IMG/VR virus record: IMGVR_UViG_3300018414_000013
Span: 1 to 39,249 of that record
Origin: a virus
Direction: 5' to 3' (one strand)
DNA: 39,249 nt
Shown: positions 11,957 to 20,357 of the stretch, piece by piece
How positions within the stretch are numbered: the first letter of the stretch is position 1
Layout of the letters: each line of letters opens with the position of its first letter
Position numbers and translations under genes: made by a program
The notes under the pieces: generated by a model
Seen by the model: only the letters and a program-made list of their open reading frames with translations
The model's database searches: none
Told to the model about the DNA's origin: nothing

Positions 11957-12351
11957 GCAATATAGAAGATTGGTTTGATACACAATTTGAAGGTAGAGTG
12001 TTTGAATCTCCTAAAACTTCATACTTTGAACTTTGCACAAACAAAGACAACGATGGGAATCGTTTTGTTGTCCGTGGTTCTCATAAGTCATATGGATTGT
12101 GTTGCAAAGGCGGGCCAGAAACCTATGAAGCTCTTGAGCAGCAAATGATGGATGTGCTGCAACTGTGGGAGAGTTCAATTCCACAAAAAGACTTGGTAAA
12201 TATATTTTGGAGAATAAAGCCATCTTATGAAACTTATACACATGGTGAGGATCAAGTATCAGTTATCCGCATGAGATTTGCTGTTTTGCCTGGAGATATT
12301 GATACATCATTACTTCAAGAAGGTGCGGCTTTTGAGAAGGTGGAGATATGA
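11953..12351 (+). CDS. Hypothetical protein inserted between terminase genes
   Basis: A 132-residue protein with ATGA overlap to the small terminase. It reads MSNIEDWFDTQFEGRVFESP, then a beta-rich core (NRFVVRGSHKSYGLCCKGG, QVSVIRMRFAVLPGDIDTS). The stretch is clearly more AT-rich than the flanking terminase genes, which suggests it was acquired separately. Family not recognised. It overlaps the next small gene by four bases, so the cluster is a translational unit. Confidence 0.72.
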   Translation: MSNIEDWFDTQFEGRVFESPKTSYFELCTNKDNDGNRFVVRGSHKSYGLCCKGGPETYEALEQQMMDVLQLWESSIPQKDLVNIFWRIKPSYETYTHGEDQVSVIRMRFAVLPGDIDTSLLQEGAAFEKVEI

Positions 12352-12560
12352 TGCCAATACGAGTAGAAGTATATTTGAAGACCTTGGAGCGTGAGATTGC
12401 TGACTTGGCTATGAGTCCCTACGACCCGGATGAGTTGAACGCATTTAAGGCTGGAGCCGTAACTTGCATACAATGGATACTTCAGGGGAGCATGAAGCCT
12501 TCTGAATATTCTGATATGTATAAAAAGACGGTGGACGAGAAAAGTGGAAAACTCAATTAA
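12348..12560 (+). CDS. Small hypothetical protein (70 aa) before terminase large subunit
   Basis: ATG 12348 overlaps the preceding stop; an adjacent second ATG at 12351 is equally possible. It reads MMPIRVEVYLKTLEREIADL, then a helix (DPDELNAFKAGAVTCIQWIL). It is soluble and has no recognised domain. Its last 17 bases overlap the GTG start of the large terminase, so it may couple translation of that gene. Confidence 0.68.
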   Translation: MMPIRVEVYLKTLEREIADLAMSPYDPDELNAFKAGAVTCIQWILQGSMKPSEYSDMYKKTVDEKSGKLN

Positions 12561-14031
12561 GGGAAGTTCTTATGTACCGGTGAAATTGACCTCCGAACTG
12601 GTGGAGGCTTTTGCCGGTACGTTCCTCTCCCCGATGTATGACGACATCCAGCCAACCCCCGACTGTCACAGAGAATGGTGGGAGCTTTACTGCTCAGACG
12701 CACTCAAGGTTGCTATCGCGGCTCCACGAGGCCATGCAAAGAGTTCAGCCCTCACACATGACTTTTCTTTGGCGTGTGCGCTTTTTAGGGTTGAGCCGCA
12801 CATACTTGTTGTCTCCGCAACGGAAGAACTCTCGCTAGGTCACTTGGGAGATATCGCCAAGGAACTCCGCGATAACGACTCCCTCAGAGAGCATTTTGGG
12901 GTAGATCAATTCTTGGTTGACTCCAAATCCGAAATTGTCGTCCAGTGTACGGATGGCTACCGCTTTCGGATTATCGCCCGTGGCTCGGGTCAGAAGCTGC
13001 GGGGGCTAAAGTGGGAGGGTCGCCGCCCCGGTCTGATTGTTTGTGATGATATGGAAGAAGATGAGCAGGTCGAGAACAAGGACCGCCGCCGCAAATTTCA
13101 GCAGTGGGTGATGCGGGCATTACTTCCGGTTGGTCGAAGGAACTGTAAGGTTCGCTGGCACGGCACCATCCTGCACGAAGACTCGATGCTTGCCAACATC
13201 ATGAAGGACAGGACTTGGGTATCCCGTCTTTACAAAGCTCACCACTCGTTTGACGACTTTTCTGACATTCTTTGGCCGGAGATGTGGTCCAAGGAACGTT
13301 TGAGCGAAGTCCGGGACTCTTATATAGAGCGTGGCGACCCGTCTGGATATTCCCAAGAGTATCTCAACGACCCGTTTGACAACTCGGACGGCTTCCTTCG
13401 GCGGGAAGATTTCATCCCTATGGACGATAACGACCACACCGCGCCGGGGAAAATCAAGGTGGGAGTGGACTTTGCCGTGAGTAAGGCTGACCGCGCCAAC
13501 CGCACTTCCTTTACCGTGGGGAAGAAAACCCTCTCCAACCATATCTGTATTATTGACGAACACGTAGGACGCTGGGAGCCGCTGGAGTGGATTGACGTGA
13601 TGTTTGATATAAACTCGCGCTGGCATCCAGAAGAATTCATTGTGGAAGGCGGTACCATCTGGAAAGCCTTGAAGCAAACCATAATGAATGAGATGCAGGC
13701 AAGAGATAGATTCTTTAATATCACGGTCATTACCCCGTTCAAAGACAAGGCAGTTCGGGCTAGACCGTTGCAAAAACGCCACGCAGGCGGTGGAATGAAG
13801 TATGATAAGGATGCTACGTGGTATCCTGATTATGAGGCAGAGGTTTTAAGGTTCACGGGACATTCTGACGCTTTGAAAGATGATCAGTTTGATTCAACAG
13901 CTCTTTTGGTTCGCGGATTTGACGAAGCGCCGGAAATTGAAGAAGACGACTTTTTGGAAGAAGACGAGATACAGTTGCGTAAACAAAATCCTCGGTTACA
14001 ATCGGGACGTTCGCCCGTCACTGGGTACTAA
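12544..14031 (+). CDS. Terminase large subunit (ATPase and nuclease)
   Basis: A 495-residue motor that pumps DNA into the procapsid and cuts the concatemer. The start is GTG 12544. The ATPase has a deviant Walker A, APRGHAKSS (residues 60-68), and Walker B PGLIVCDDMEEDE near residues 161-173. The nuclease domain begins at KVGVDFAVSKADRANRTSFT (conserved Asp) and continues with a second acidic strand around VEGGTIWK and the last acidic cluster DALKDDQFDSTALLV. The APRGHAKS form of the P-loop is usual in one group of phage terminases. It acts with the small subunit and portal. Confidence 0.94.
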   Translation: MENSIKGSSYVPVKLTSELVEAFAGTFLSPMYDDIQPTPDCHREWWELYCSDALKVAIAAPRGHAKSSALTHDFSLACALFRVEPHILVVSATEELSLGHLGDIAKELRDNDSLREHFGVDQFLVDSKSEIVVQCTDGYRFRIIARGSGQKLRGLKWEGRRPGLIVCDDMEEDEQVENKDRRRKFQQWVMRALLPVGRRNCKVRWHGTILHEDSMLANIMKDRTWVSRLYKAHHSFDDFSDILWPEMWSKERLSEVRDSYIERGDPSGYSQEYLNDPFDNSDGFLRREDFIPMDDNDHTAPGKIKVGVDFAVSKADRANRTSFTVGKKTLSNHICIIDEHVGRWEPLEWIDVMFDINSRWHPEEFIVEGGTIWKALKQTIMNEMQARDRFFNITVITPFKDKAVRARPLQKRHAGGGMKYDKDATWYPDYEAEVLRFTGHSDALKDDQFDSTALLVRGFDEAPEIEEDDFLEEDEIQLRKQNPRLQSGRSPVTGY

Positions 14032-14041
14032 AGGAACTCAA

Positions 14042-14272
14042 ATGGCAATTATTGATACTCTGCGCGGATTCGCTACTGCTGTGGTTGGCCGCAGCAACGA
14101 ACAGGAAATTGAAGCCGCGATTCAGGCATTTTATGAAGACCTCCATACTTTGGTTGGTGTGGCCGTTCCTACTCAGACGACCACTACGACCACTGTGACC
14201 ACGGTGGTTGCTGCTGCACCGGAAGTTGCCCCTGAGCAACCCGTTCAGCCGACTACTCCTCCGACTGTTTAA
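14042..14272 (+). CDS. Small hypothetical protein with Thr/Pro-rich tail
   Basis: A 76-residue protein from ATG 14042 with AAAGGAACT upstream. The frame is open upstream into the terminase, but that extension is not supported by a ribosome-binding site. A helical N-terminal half (IDTLRGFATAVVGRSNEQEI, AAIQAFYEDLHTLVGVAV) leads to TQTTTTTTVTTVVAAAPEVA and a proline-rich end. The pattern suggests a small structural or accessory virion protein. No named family. Confidence 0.7.
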   Translation: MAIIDTLRGFATAVVGRSNEQEIEAAIQAFYEDLHTLVGVAVPTQTTTTTTVTTVVAAAPEVAPEQPVQPTTPPTV

Positions 14273-14291
14273 TAGCGTTTAGGAGACAGAC

Positions 14292-14441
14292 ATGGCACGT
14301 ACCAAAAAGACAATGGGGATGATGCACAATCCCAAACCGCTTCCCTTGAACGAGAAATCCAAGACGAAGCAGCCAGAATCTCAAATCCTCCCCACTTTTG
14401 AAAAAGCCGTTCGTCAAAAAAAGCAACTTGCAGGTTACTGA
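14292..14441 (+). CDS. Small basic protein (49 aa) abutting an HNH gene
   Basis: ATG 14292 behind AGGAGA to TGA 14439-14441. The product is MARTKKTMGMMHNPKPLPLN, then a basic KSKTKQPESQ region, ending RQKKQLAGY. It is basic and unstructured in appearance, like small virion or DNA-condensing proteins found between terminase and portal genes. Its stop overlaps the ATG of the HNH endonuclease, and the end of that HNH protein repeats QLAGY with recoded codons. Confidence 0.65.
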   Translation: MARTKKTMGMMHNPKPLPLNEKSKTKQPESQILPTFEKAVRQKKQLAGY

Positions 14442-15052
14442 TGTTAAAAACGTGCCGCAAATGCAAGTGTGAAAAAGATTCTGAACTCTTTTGTAAACAC
14501 AAAGGATGCAAGGATGGAATAAACACAATTTGCAAGGCATGCCATTACGAATACATCAAATCGCAACGCGCTGCGGGCAAACGTAACACAACCGAAGAAT
14601 CTAGAAAATATTACGAAAAGTATCCTGAGAAGAAAATTGCTGCATCTGCTTCTTACAAAGAACGTCACCCAGAGCGGGTAAAAGAATCTCAAGCAAAATA
14701 CCGAGCAAAAAATGCCGGCAAAGAGCGCGAGAGGCGTGAAATTTACCGGAAAGCAAACCCAGAACTTTTTAAGCTGTATGGGACTATTGCTAAAGGGAAT
14801 AGGAGAAAAAGGATTGTTGGCTTTGATAAAGAGCTAACTGATTTTGTAATTAAAGAAGCGCATCATTTGAGGCTTCTTCGCAACAATGTCACTGGAATTG
14901 AGTGGCACGTTGACCACATCATCCCTTTGCAAGGTAAACTTGTGTCTGGGTTACATGTGTGGAATAATTTGCAAGTCATACCAGCGAAAGTTAACATTCT
15001 GAAATCTAACCACCCAATGCCTGAATCTGAAAAGCAGCTTGCGGGCTATTAA
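14441..15052 (+). CDS. HNH homing endonuclease, free-standing
   Basis: A 203-residue HNH nuclease of the phage homing type, expected to cut intron-less or endonuclease-less alleles. The N-terminus has two CxxC pairs (CRKC at 5-8, CKAC at 31-34), a typical zinc-finger for this group. A long basic helical region (YYEKYPEKKIAASASYKERH) follows, and the HNH core near residues 155-190 is WHVDHIIPLQGKLVSGLHVW with NNLQVIPAKVNILKSN. The start overlaps the stop of the 49-residue gene. Compared with neighbouring late genes it is AT-richer, consistent with a mobile gene. The final QLAGY repeats the end of the upstream protein. Confidence 0.92.
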   Translation: MLKTCRKCKCEKDSELFCKHKGCKDGINTICKACHYEYIKSQRAAGKRNTTEESRKYYEKYPEKKIAASASYKERHPERVKESQAKYRAKNAGKERERREIYRKANPELFKLYGTIAKGNRRKRIVGFDKELTDFVIKEAHHLRLLRNNVTGIEWHVDHIIPLQGKLVSGLHVWNNLQVIPAKVNILKSNHPMPESEKQLAGY

Positions 15053-15071
15053 TCTCTTTGAAAGGACTACC

Positions 15072-15278
15072 ATGTCGAACGTAAAAACTCCTACCCGCGC
15101 TGGCATCAAAGTTCATGCAGTGCAAGCCCAAGTGGTGCATAGCCATTCTGCCCACGCTGAACATGCAAGCCATGTGTTCCCCGAACACGGCCATGACTCT
15201 GCTGGACACGGTTATCACCCCGGCCCCCGTCAAGGCCACCCCGGCAAGGGCGATGCCAAGGCAAAGGGTCACAAATAA
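15072..15278 (+). CDS. Histidine-rich small protein (68 aa)
   Basis: Starts at ATG 15072 behind GAAAGGAC. There are 12 histidines in 68 residues, mostly in the middle (VVHSHSAHAEHASHVFPEHG) and a glycine/histidine end (HGYHPGPRQGHPGKGDAKAK). No signal peptide or membrane segment is seen. His-rich stretches can bind Ni, Zn or Co, but nothing shows a metal function in the phage. It lies between the HNH gene and a small structural gene, before the portal. Confidence 0.68.
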   Translation: MSNVKTPTRAGIKVHAVQAQVVHSHSAHAEHASHVFPEHGHDSAGHGYHPGPRQGHPGKGDAKAKGHK

Positions 15279-15313
15279 GTGACTGCAATATTGCCTCGTA
15301 AAGAGGTGATACA

Positions 15314-15688
15314 ATGGCAATGAAGCAGGGCATCACCGGCCCTGCTCTCGTTTCCCCCAAGACAATAAGGAATATTATCGTGAGAGTAGTTCAGGTTCCA
15401 AAACTTCAGAGTGAGTCTGTAAACTATTCTTTCGACTTCACTTCCCGTCTTAATGTAGGTGAGACTATCACCGCATCCTCTGTTACCGCAACGGTTTACA
15501 CAGGGGTTGATGCTTCCCCAGCATCCATTATCAGTGGGTCGTCCACTATTTCCGGTTCTATCGTCACCCAACTCATCATTGCCGGTGTTGCTGGTGTGAT
15601 CTACGAGTTGCTTTGCACAGCCGTTACCTCTGCCGGACAGACGCTGAAACTGTCTGCTTACTTGGCTGTCATCCCTGACTTGCAATAA
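15314..15688 (+). CDS. Small beta-rich structural protein upstream of portal
   Basis: A 124-residue protein with AGAGGTGAT upstream. After MAMKQGITGPALVSPKTIRN the core is an Ig-like or fibre-type beta fold (NVGETITASSVTATVYTGVD, SIISGSSTISGSIVTQLIIA, VAGVIYELLCTAVTSAGQTL). I have seen such proteins next to portal genes in environmental phages, as small tail or decoration subunits. That assignment is by resemblance and position; the exact role is open. Confidence 0.7.
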   Translation: MAMKQGITGPALVSPKTIRNIIVRVVQVPKLQSESVNYSFDFTSRLNVGETITASSVTATVYTGVDASPASIISGSSTISGSIVTQLIIAGVAGVIYELLCTAVTSAGQTLKLSAYLAVIPDLQ

Positions 15689-15698
15689 GAAGAACGAC

Positions 15699-17774
15699 AT
15701 GCTCAATCTTGAAACCCAACTGAAACTAGACAAGTCCACGATTGAGGCAACCAATCTGTGTGACCGTTTCACCCGCGACGACCTGGATTCCATTGGGCGA
15801 TTCGTGATCGAGGGATACAAGCGTGATCTGGAGTCCCGCAAGCGTTGGGAAAAGCGGATGCAAGCCGCGATGGATTTGGCTTTGCAGATCCAGAAGGACA
15901 AGAACTTTCCGTGGCCGGGATGCGCCAACATTGCGTTCCCCTTGGTTACGGTGGCTGCTTTGCAGTGGCATGCACGGGCTTACCCTGCATTGGTCAATGG
16001 CACGAACATTGTGAAATGTCGCGTTATTGGCTCTGACCCGGACGGCAAGAAGCGTGATGCTGCTGACCGTGTATCCACCCATATGTCTTACCAAGTGTTG
16101 GAAGAAGATGAGTCTTGGGAAGAACAGCATGACCGAATGCTTATTTCAGTTCCTATCGTTGGTTCTGCTTTCAAGAAGTCTTACTATTCTTCATCCAAGG
16201 GTCATAACGTTTCCGAGTTGGTCTTGGCTCAGGACTTGGTGGTTAATTACTTTGCGAAATCTGTTGAAGAATGTGACCGAAAGACTCACCGTATCCCGTT
16301 GACCCGCAACGACATACATGAGCGAGTCGTACGAGGGGTTTATTATGACGTACTTGAAGAAGAATGGTTTTCTGGTATCCCTGCGCCTAAGACTGATGCT
16401 TATGCTGCTCGGGTGGATGTTCGCACTGGTGAAGCCCCCCCGCAGCCGGACGAAACAACTCCTTATCGTGGTCTTGAGCAGCACGTTAACATTGACCTCG
16501 ATGGTGACGGATACGCTGAACCGTACATTATCACTGTGGAAGAAGACTCAGAGTGCGTACTTCGGATTGTTACTCGCTTTGAAGAGCAGGATATTGAGCG
16601 TATCCGAGGACGAATTGCATCCATTAAGCCTATTGAATATTTTACTAAATACGGCTTTATTCCTTCTCCTGATGGTGGTATTTATGATATCGGTTTTGGG
16701 ATACTGCTTGGCCCGTTGAACGAGTCGGTCAATTCCATCATCAATCAGTTGGTGGATGCGGGCACGATGGCTACCACGGCAGGAGGCTTCCTTGGTCGCG
16801 GGGTCAAGATCCGTGGCGGTAACTACACCTTTGCCCCGCTGGAGTGGAAGCGTGTGGACTCGTCGGGGGACGACTTGCAGAAGAACATTGTGCCGCTGCC
16901 GGTGCGTGAGCCTTCTGCTGTGCTGCTCCAATTGCTGCCGTTGCTGATTAACTACACCAATCGTGTGTCGGGCGCCAACGATGCCATGTCGGGCGAGAAT
17001 CCCGGACAGAACACCCCGGCTGAGACAACTCGGTCTATGGTGGAGCAAGGACAGAAGATTTACAACGCCATTTTCAAACGTATCTGGCGTTCCATGAAAG
17101 GTGAGTTCAAGAAACTGTTTATCTTGAACGCTCGTTATTTGGATAATGAGGCGTACTATGGGACGGGAGCTTTGGACGTGGTGTATCGTGCTGACTATCT
17201 TGGTCCTGAACGATCTATTGTACCTGCTGCCGATCCTAATCTATCTAGTGACACGCAGCGCATACAACAAGCGGTCGCTATTAAGCAAGCCTCTATGGGC
17301 ACTGCTGGATATGACCATGAGCAAGTTGAAATTAACTTCCTAAAAGCATTGAATGTGGATGGTTGGGAGCGTATGTATCCCGGAGCAAAAAAGACAGGCC
17401 CGATGCCTAATCCGAAGATTGAAATCGAGAAGATTAAGGCTCAAGGCAAGGAATTGGCGGTGAAGGCCAAGATGGCTGAGTTGGCTGCAAAACTGCAAGA
17501 AGATCAGCGGGTTAATACCGCCAAGATTGAATTGCTGAAAGCGCAGGCAGTGAAGGCTCTATCTGAAGTCAAATCCGCTGAAGGTGAACAACGGTTGAAA
17601 CAAATCGAAGTTCAAATACAGGCAGAGGAAGCCAAGCACTCAGCGTTGCAAGGTTACCTCGATTTAGCACTTAAAGGAATAGGACAAGACAATGATCACC
17701 AACTCGGAATGGCAGGATTGGAAGCTGCACAAAGTAACAAAGCAGCTAATGGCGGTTCTCAGCCGCAACGTTGA
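15699..17774 (+). CDS. Portal protein (large)
   Basis: A 691-residue portal of the size of P22-like portals, forming the dodecameric DNA gate at one capsid vertex. It begins with a helical segment (ESRKRWEKRMQAAMDLALQI), followed by WPGCANIAFPLVTVAALQWH and FGILLGPLNESVNSIINQLV, typical of the portal core, and PGQNTPAETTRSMVEQGQKI. The C-terminal third is a long charged coiled coil (IKAQGKELAVKAKMAELAAK onwards), as in the P22-type barrel. It stands immediately before the GroES, scaffold and capsid genes. The C-terminal coding end overlaps the next small gene by 83 bases. Confidence 0.86.
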   Translation: MLNLETQLKLDKSTIEATNLCDRFTRDDLDSIGRFVIEGYKRDLESRKRWEKRMQAAMDLALQIQKDKNFPWPGCANIAFPLVTVAALQWHARAYPALVNGTNIVKCRVIGSDPDGKKRDAADRVSTHMSYQVLEEDESWEEQHDRMLISVPIVGSAFKKSYYSSSKGHNVSELVLAQDLVVNYFAKSVEECDRKTHRIPLTRNDIHERVVRGVYYDVLEEEWFSGIPAPKTDAYAARVDVRTGEAPPQPDETTPYRGLEQHVNIDLDGDGYAEPYIITVEEDSECVLRIVTRFEEQDIERIRGRIASIKPIEYFTKYGFIPSPDGGIYDIGFGILLGPLNESVNSIINQLVDAGTMATTAGGFLGRGVKIRGGNYTFAPLEWKRVDSSGDDLQKNIVPLPVREPSAVLLQLLPLLINYTNRVSGANDAMSGENPGQNTPAETTRSMVEQGQKIYNAIFKRIWRSMKGEFKKLFILNARYLDNEAYYGTGALDVVYRADYLGPERSIVPAADPNLSSDTQRIQQAVAIKQASMGTAGYDHEQVEINFLKALNVDGWERMYPGAKKTGPMPNPKIEIEKIKAQGKELAVKAKMAELAAKLQEDQRVNTAKIELLKAQAVKALSEVKSAEGEQRLKQIEVQIQAEEAKHSALQGYLDLALKGIGQDNDHQLGMAGLEAAQSNKAANGGSQPQR

Positions 17775-17943
17775 ACTCGGCAAGGAGCATTGGGCTAAGG
17801 GTGGTTTTACTGCGACAAGCGTAGAACAAACCGCGATGCTGAATGCGATGGCTGTAGGTCAAACCAAGGCACTGCTTGGCGTGATAGAAATGGACTACGA
17901 AACTTTGGTTTCAGAAATTGAGGATGAACAGCATGGAGAATAA
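17692..17943 (+). CDS. Hypothetical protein overlapping the portal 3' end
   Basis: An 83-residue protein starting at ATG 17692 inside the portal gene, behind AGGACAAG. It reads MITNSEWQDWKLHKVTKQLM and continues KGGFTATSVEQTAMLNAMAV, GVIEMDYETLVSEIEDEQ. The 83-base overlap is unusually long, but similar small proteins lie in this position in related phages, to my knowledge. It is helical, soluble, and may be a portal-associated or scaffold-like factor. No named domain. Confidence 0.68.
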   Translation: MITNSEWQDWKLHKVTKQLMAVLSRNVELGKEHWAKGGFTATSVEQTAMLNAMAVGQTKALLGVIEMDYETLVSEIEDEQHGE

Positions 17944-18250
17944 TTCTGGACTCAAGCCCCTTGGTCGGGCTGTATTGGTCAAGCCTTACGAGGTTGAAGA
18001 AACGACTGTTGGCGGGATCATTTTGCCCGACATGGTTCGTAACAAAGACCAGTTGGCAGAACAACGCGCAATTGTCATCGAAGTTGGCGATGCTGCATGG
18101 GAAGATGAGAAGAAGCCACGCGCTGTTGCGGGCGACAAAATCATCTACTCCAAGTACGCAGGATATGTCGCAATTGGTACTGCCGACGACGAGAAATATC
18201 GCGTGATCAATGATCGTGACGTTTTCCTTAAGATAACTGCGGAGAAATAA
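17933..18250 (+). CDS. groES: Phage GroES-like co-chaperonin
   Basis: A 105-residue GroES family member that would cap host GroEL, as T4 gp31 does, to fold the capsid protein. It starts at ATG 17933 (an earlier frame start is less likely). It has LKPLGRAVLVKPYEVEETTV, the hydrophobic mobile-loop tripeptide GGIILP that contacts GroEL, GRAVLVKP-type strand, VAGDKIIYSKYAGY and a C-terminal strand YRVINDRDVFLKI. The usual KxGDxVLFxKYxG signature is clear. It lies between portal and scaffold genes, in the head-assembly block, with a 11-base overlap to its neighbour. A GroEL gene is not seen. Confidence 0.93.
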   Translation: MENNSGLKPLGRAVLVKPYEVEETTVGGIILPDMVRNKDQLAEQRAIVIEVGDAAWEDEKKPRAVAGDKIIYSKYAGYVAIGTADDEKYRVINDRDVFLKITAEK

Positions 18251-18251
18251 A

Positions 18252-19094
18252 ATGAGTGATGAAGTTGAAGTAAGTGGTGGCGAATCAGACATTACTACCA
18301 AAGCATCCAAGATGGGATGGGTTCCTCTTGACAAGTTCAAGGGAGCGCCTGAAAAGTGGACGGATGCGGAGACTTTCGTTCGTCGTGGCGAGGAAATCAT
18401 GCCGATTCTTCGCAAGAACAACGAAAAGCTCAAAGGTGAACTCGATGAGGTTCGCGGCAAGGTTTCGCGTACTGAGCGTCTTCTTGAAGAAGCAACCCAG
18501 GCTCTGAGTGAGTTTCAGAAATACCACGAGGAAGATTCCAAGCGGCAATATGAACGTGCCTTGGAGAAGCTAAAGACTGACAAGAAGGAAGCCCTTTCTG
18601 TTCAGGACTTTGATGCCGTGGTTGAAATTGACGAAGCCATGAAGGTTTTGGACGACCAGCGCAAGTCGCGCACGGTCAAGAAGATCGAGCCTGTACAGCA
18701 GCAGACCAATCCGGCAGACGACCCCGGCTTTAAGGCTTGGGTGGCTGAAAATGCCGATTGGTATGGCAAGGATCGTGCCAAGACTGCCTATGCTGAGAGC
18801 ATGGGGGCATTTATTGCCAACATGGAACCCAATCTGAAGGGTACTGAGTTCCTGCAACGGGTTGCTGACGAGGTGGAAGCCAAGTTTGGCGCTGCGCCTA
18901 AGCGTGAGGACCGTGTTGAGGGTGCCCGTCAAGGAGCATCGAGCAAGGGTGATGGACGTACTTATGCCGATTTGCCACCGGAAGCGAAAGTTTCTTGTGA
19001 CAAATTTGGAGCCAAATTGATTGGCGAAGGCAAGGCTTTCAAGACTCAGGCTGAATGGCGCAAACAATACGTAAAAGACTTCTTTGGCGAATAA
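18252..19094 (+). CDS. Scaffold-like capsid assembly protein
   Basis: A 280-residue, mostly helical and charged protein just before the capsid genes. It has MGWVPLDKFKGAPEKWTDAE at the start, a long coiled coil (LRKNNEKLKGELDEVRGKVS, ALSEFQKYHEEDSKRQYERA), a KKIEPVQQQTNPADD linker, then a globular piece FKAWVAENADWYGKDRAK with EAKFGAA, and a basic C-terminal helix AEWRKQYVKDFFGE. The coiled core and a charged C-terminal helix are typical of scaffolds, and it is next to the GroES-like gene. GGAG precedes ATG 18252. Confidence 0.8.
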   Translation: MSDEVEVSGGESDITTKASKMGWVPLDKFKGAPEKWTDAETFVRRGEEIMPILRKNNEKLKGELDEVRGKVSRTERLLEEATQALSEFQKYHEEDSKRQYERALEKLKTDKKEALSVQDFDAVVEIDEAMKVLDDQRKSRTVKKIEPVQQQTNPADDPGFKAWVAENADWYGKDRAKTAYAESMGAFIANMEPNLKGTEFLQRVADEVEAKFGAAPKREDRVEGARQGASSKGDGRTYADLPPEAKVSCDKFGAKLIGEGKAFKTQAEWRKQYVKDFFGE

Positions 19095-19139
19095 TATATG
19101 CCAAGAGGACAATACGACCGTAAATCAAAGGAACAGACA

Positions 19140-19715
19140 ATGCAAACCTCTCGGATTAATACTCGCATTGGCGAGGACGTAAAATTTGAAGCTGGACACA
19201 AGGACACTGAGGGCGCGGTTAATCCGGCCAACAGCCAAACGCAAGAGAAATCCAATCAAATTGGTCTTCGCAAGCGTATTCCTATGAGTGTTCCTAAAGC
19301 CAAGTTGGCAGTACCTGACATTTCAGGTTATCATTGCCACTGGATTAATGATTATGCGGGACGTATAATGCAAGCCCACCAAGGTGGGTATGAATTTGTG
19401 TCCGAGGACGAGGCTATGATTAATAACTTCTCCTTGGGTACAGCAAGTGATCTTTCTGGCAATACTGACATGGGGAGCCGTGTTTCGGTGGTTGTTGGGA
19501 AGAACGAGGACGGCACAGCACTGCGGGCGTATCTGATGAAGATTCGCAATGAGTGGTTTGCCGAAGATCAGGCAGTGGCGCAAGAGCGAGTTGATGCAGT
19601 TGACCAGCAGATTAAGCGTGGTCGTGTTGGCTCTGAAGCAGACAAGAACAAGTCAGATACGGCAAATCGTTATGTCCGAACTGCGGATATTTCTCAATCT
19701 TCTAGGAGAACCTAA
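19140..19715 (+). CDS. Structural protein upstream of capsid genes
   Basis: I choose ATG 19140 (MQTSRINTRIGEDVKFEAGH) because of the strong AAAGGAAC ribosome-binding site; the frame is open to ATG 19098, which has a weak site. The 191-residue protein has a hydrophilic N-terminus and a core with WINDYAGRIMQAHQGGYEFV and SRVSVVVGKNEDGTALRAYL. It ends in a basic tail. Proteins with this W-x-N-D...G-RI core are found beside capsid genes in several environmental phages; the function in the virion is not known to me. Confidence 0.75.
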   Translation: MQTSRINTRIGEDVKFEAGHKDTEGAVNPANSQTQEKSNQIGLRKRIPMSVPKAKLAVPDISGYHCHWINDYAGRIMQAHQGGYEFVSEDEAMINNFSLGTASDLSGNTDMGSRVSVVVGKNEDGTALRAYLMKIRNEWFAEDQAVAQERVDAVDQQIKRGRVGSEADKNKSDTANRYVRTADISQSSRRT

Positions 19716-20338
19716 TGGCTAACTTGAACGCGCCCTCCGGTCTGTCCCCCGTGATGTATCGGAACGGCAATTTCTGGAACGGTCAAGTGCGTATTTACGC
19801 AATTGCACCTTCCGACACCAACGCTTATGCAATTGGTGATGTGGTGAAAATGGTCGCTGGAGCAGATTCCAACGGCATTTCCACTGTGACGCTGGCAACC
19901 GCTGGCGCTACTGTTCGTGGTGTAATCGTCGGCATTTCGGCTGCTATCCCGATGGGTGGTGTGCTGCAAGGCGGTCCGGTTATTAACCCGAATAACTTGG
20001 CAACTGTGACCCGTCCGGCTGCTGCACAGGCTACCTATTGGTATGTGTCTGTTGTGGATGATCCGGATGTTATCTTTGAAATCCAGGAAGTGTATTCCGG
20101 TACTGCTGGAACTGCCACCTCGGTTACGAAGAACGCAAACTTTGTGTACGCTTCTCCGGGTACATCGAACCTTTCTGGTACTACGCTGGATAACACCACG
20201 TATGCCACGACTGCTACGCTGAACTTGAAGGTTATTTCTGCTGCACAACGCACAGATAACGTGCCCTATACCCTCGGCCAACGGTGGTGGGTATGCCTGA
20301 ACAACCACGACTTCAGCGGCGGCACCGTTGGATATTAA
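19715..20338 (+). CDS. Head decoration or capsid-associated protein
   Basis: A 207-residue beta-rich protein with TAGGAGAAC upstream, overlapping the previous stop by one base. It begins MANLNAPSGLSPVMYRNGNF, a usual opening for small proteins encoded directly before Mu-like or similar capsid proteins, and has repeated Thr/Ser/Gly strands (GIVGISAAIPMGGVLQGG type). It probably decorates the capsid or stabilises it. Role is inferred from position and style. Confidence 0.72.
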   Translation: MANLNAPSGLSPVMYRNGNFWNGQVRIYAIAPSDTNAYAIGDVVKMVAGADSNGISTVTLATAGATVRGVIVGISAAIPMGGVLQGGPVINPNNLATVTRPAAAQATYWYVSVVDDPDVIFEIQEVYSGTAGTATSVTKNANFVYASPGTSNLSGTTLDNTTYATTATLNLKVISAAQRTDNVPYTLGQRWWVCLNNHDFSGGTVGY

Positions 20339-20357
20339 TCTTTAAGGAGAATAGATC

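Noticed and set aside
13120-13782. 220-codon minus-strand frame inside the large terminase
   Set aside because: Antisense shadow of a well-supported gene, with no ribosome-binding site or recognised domain.
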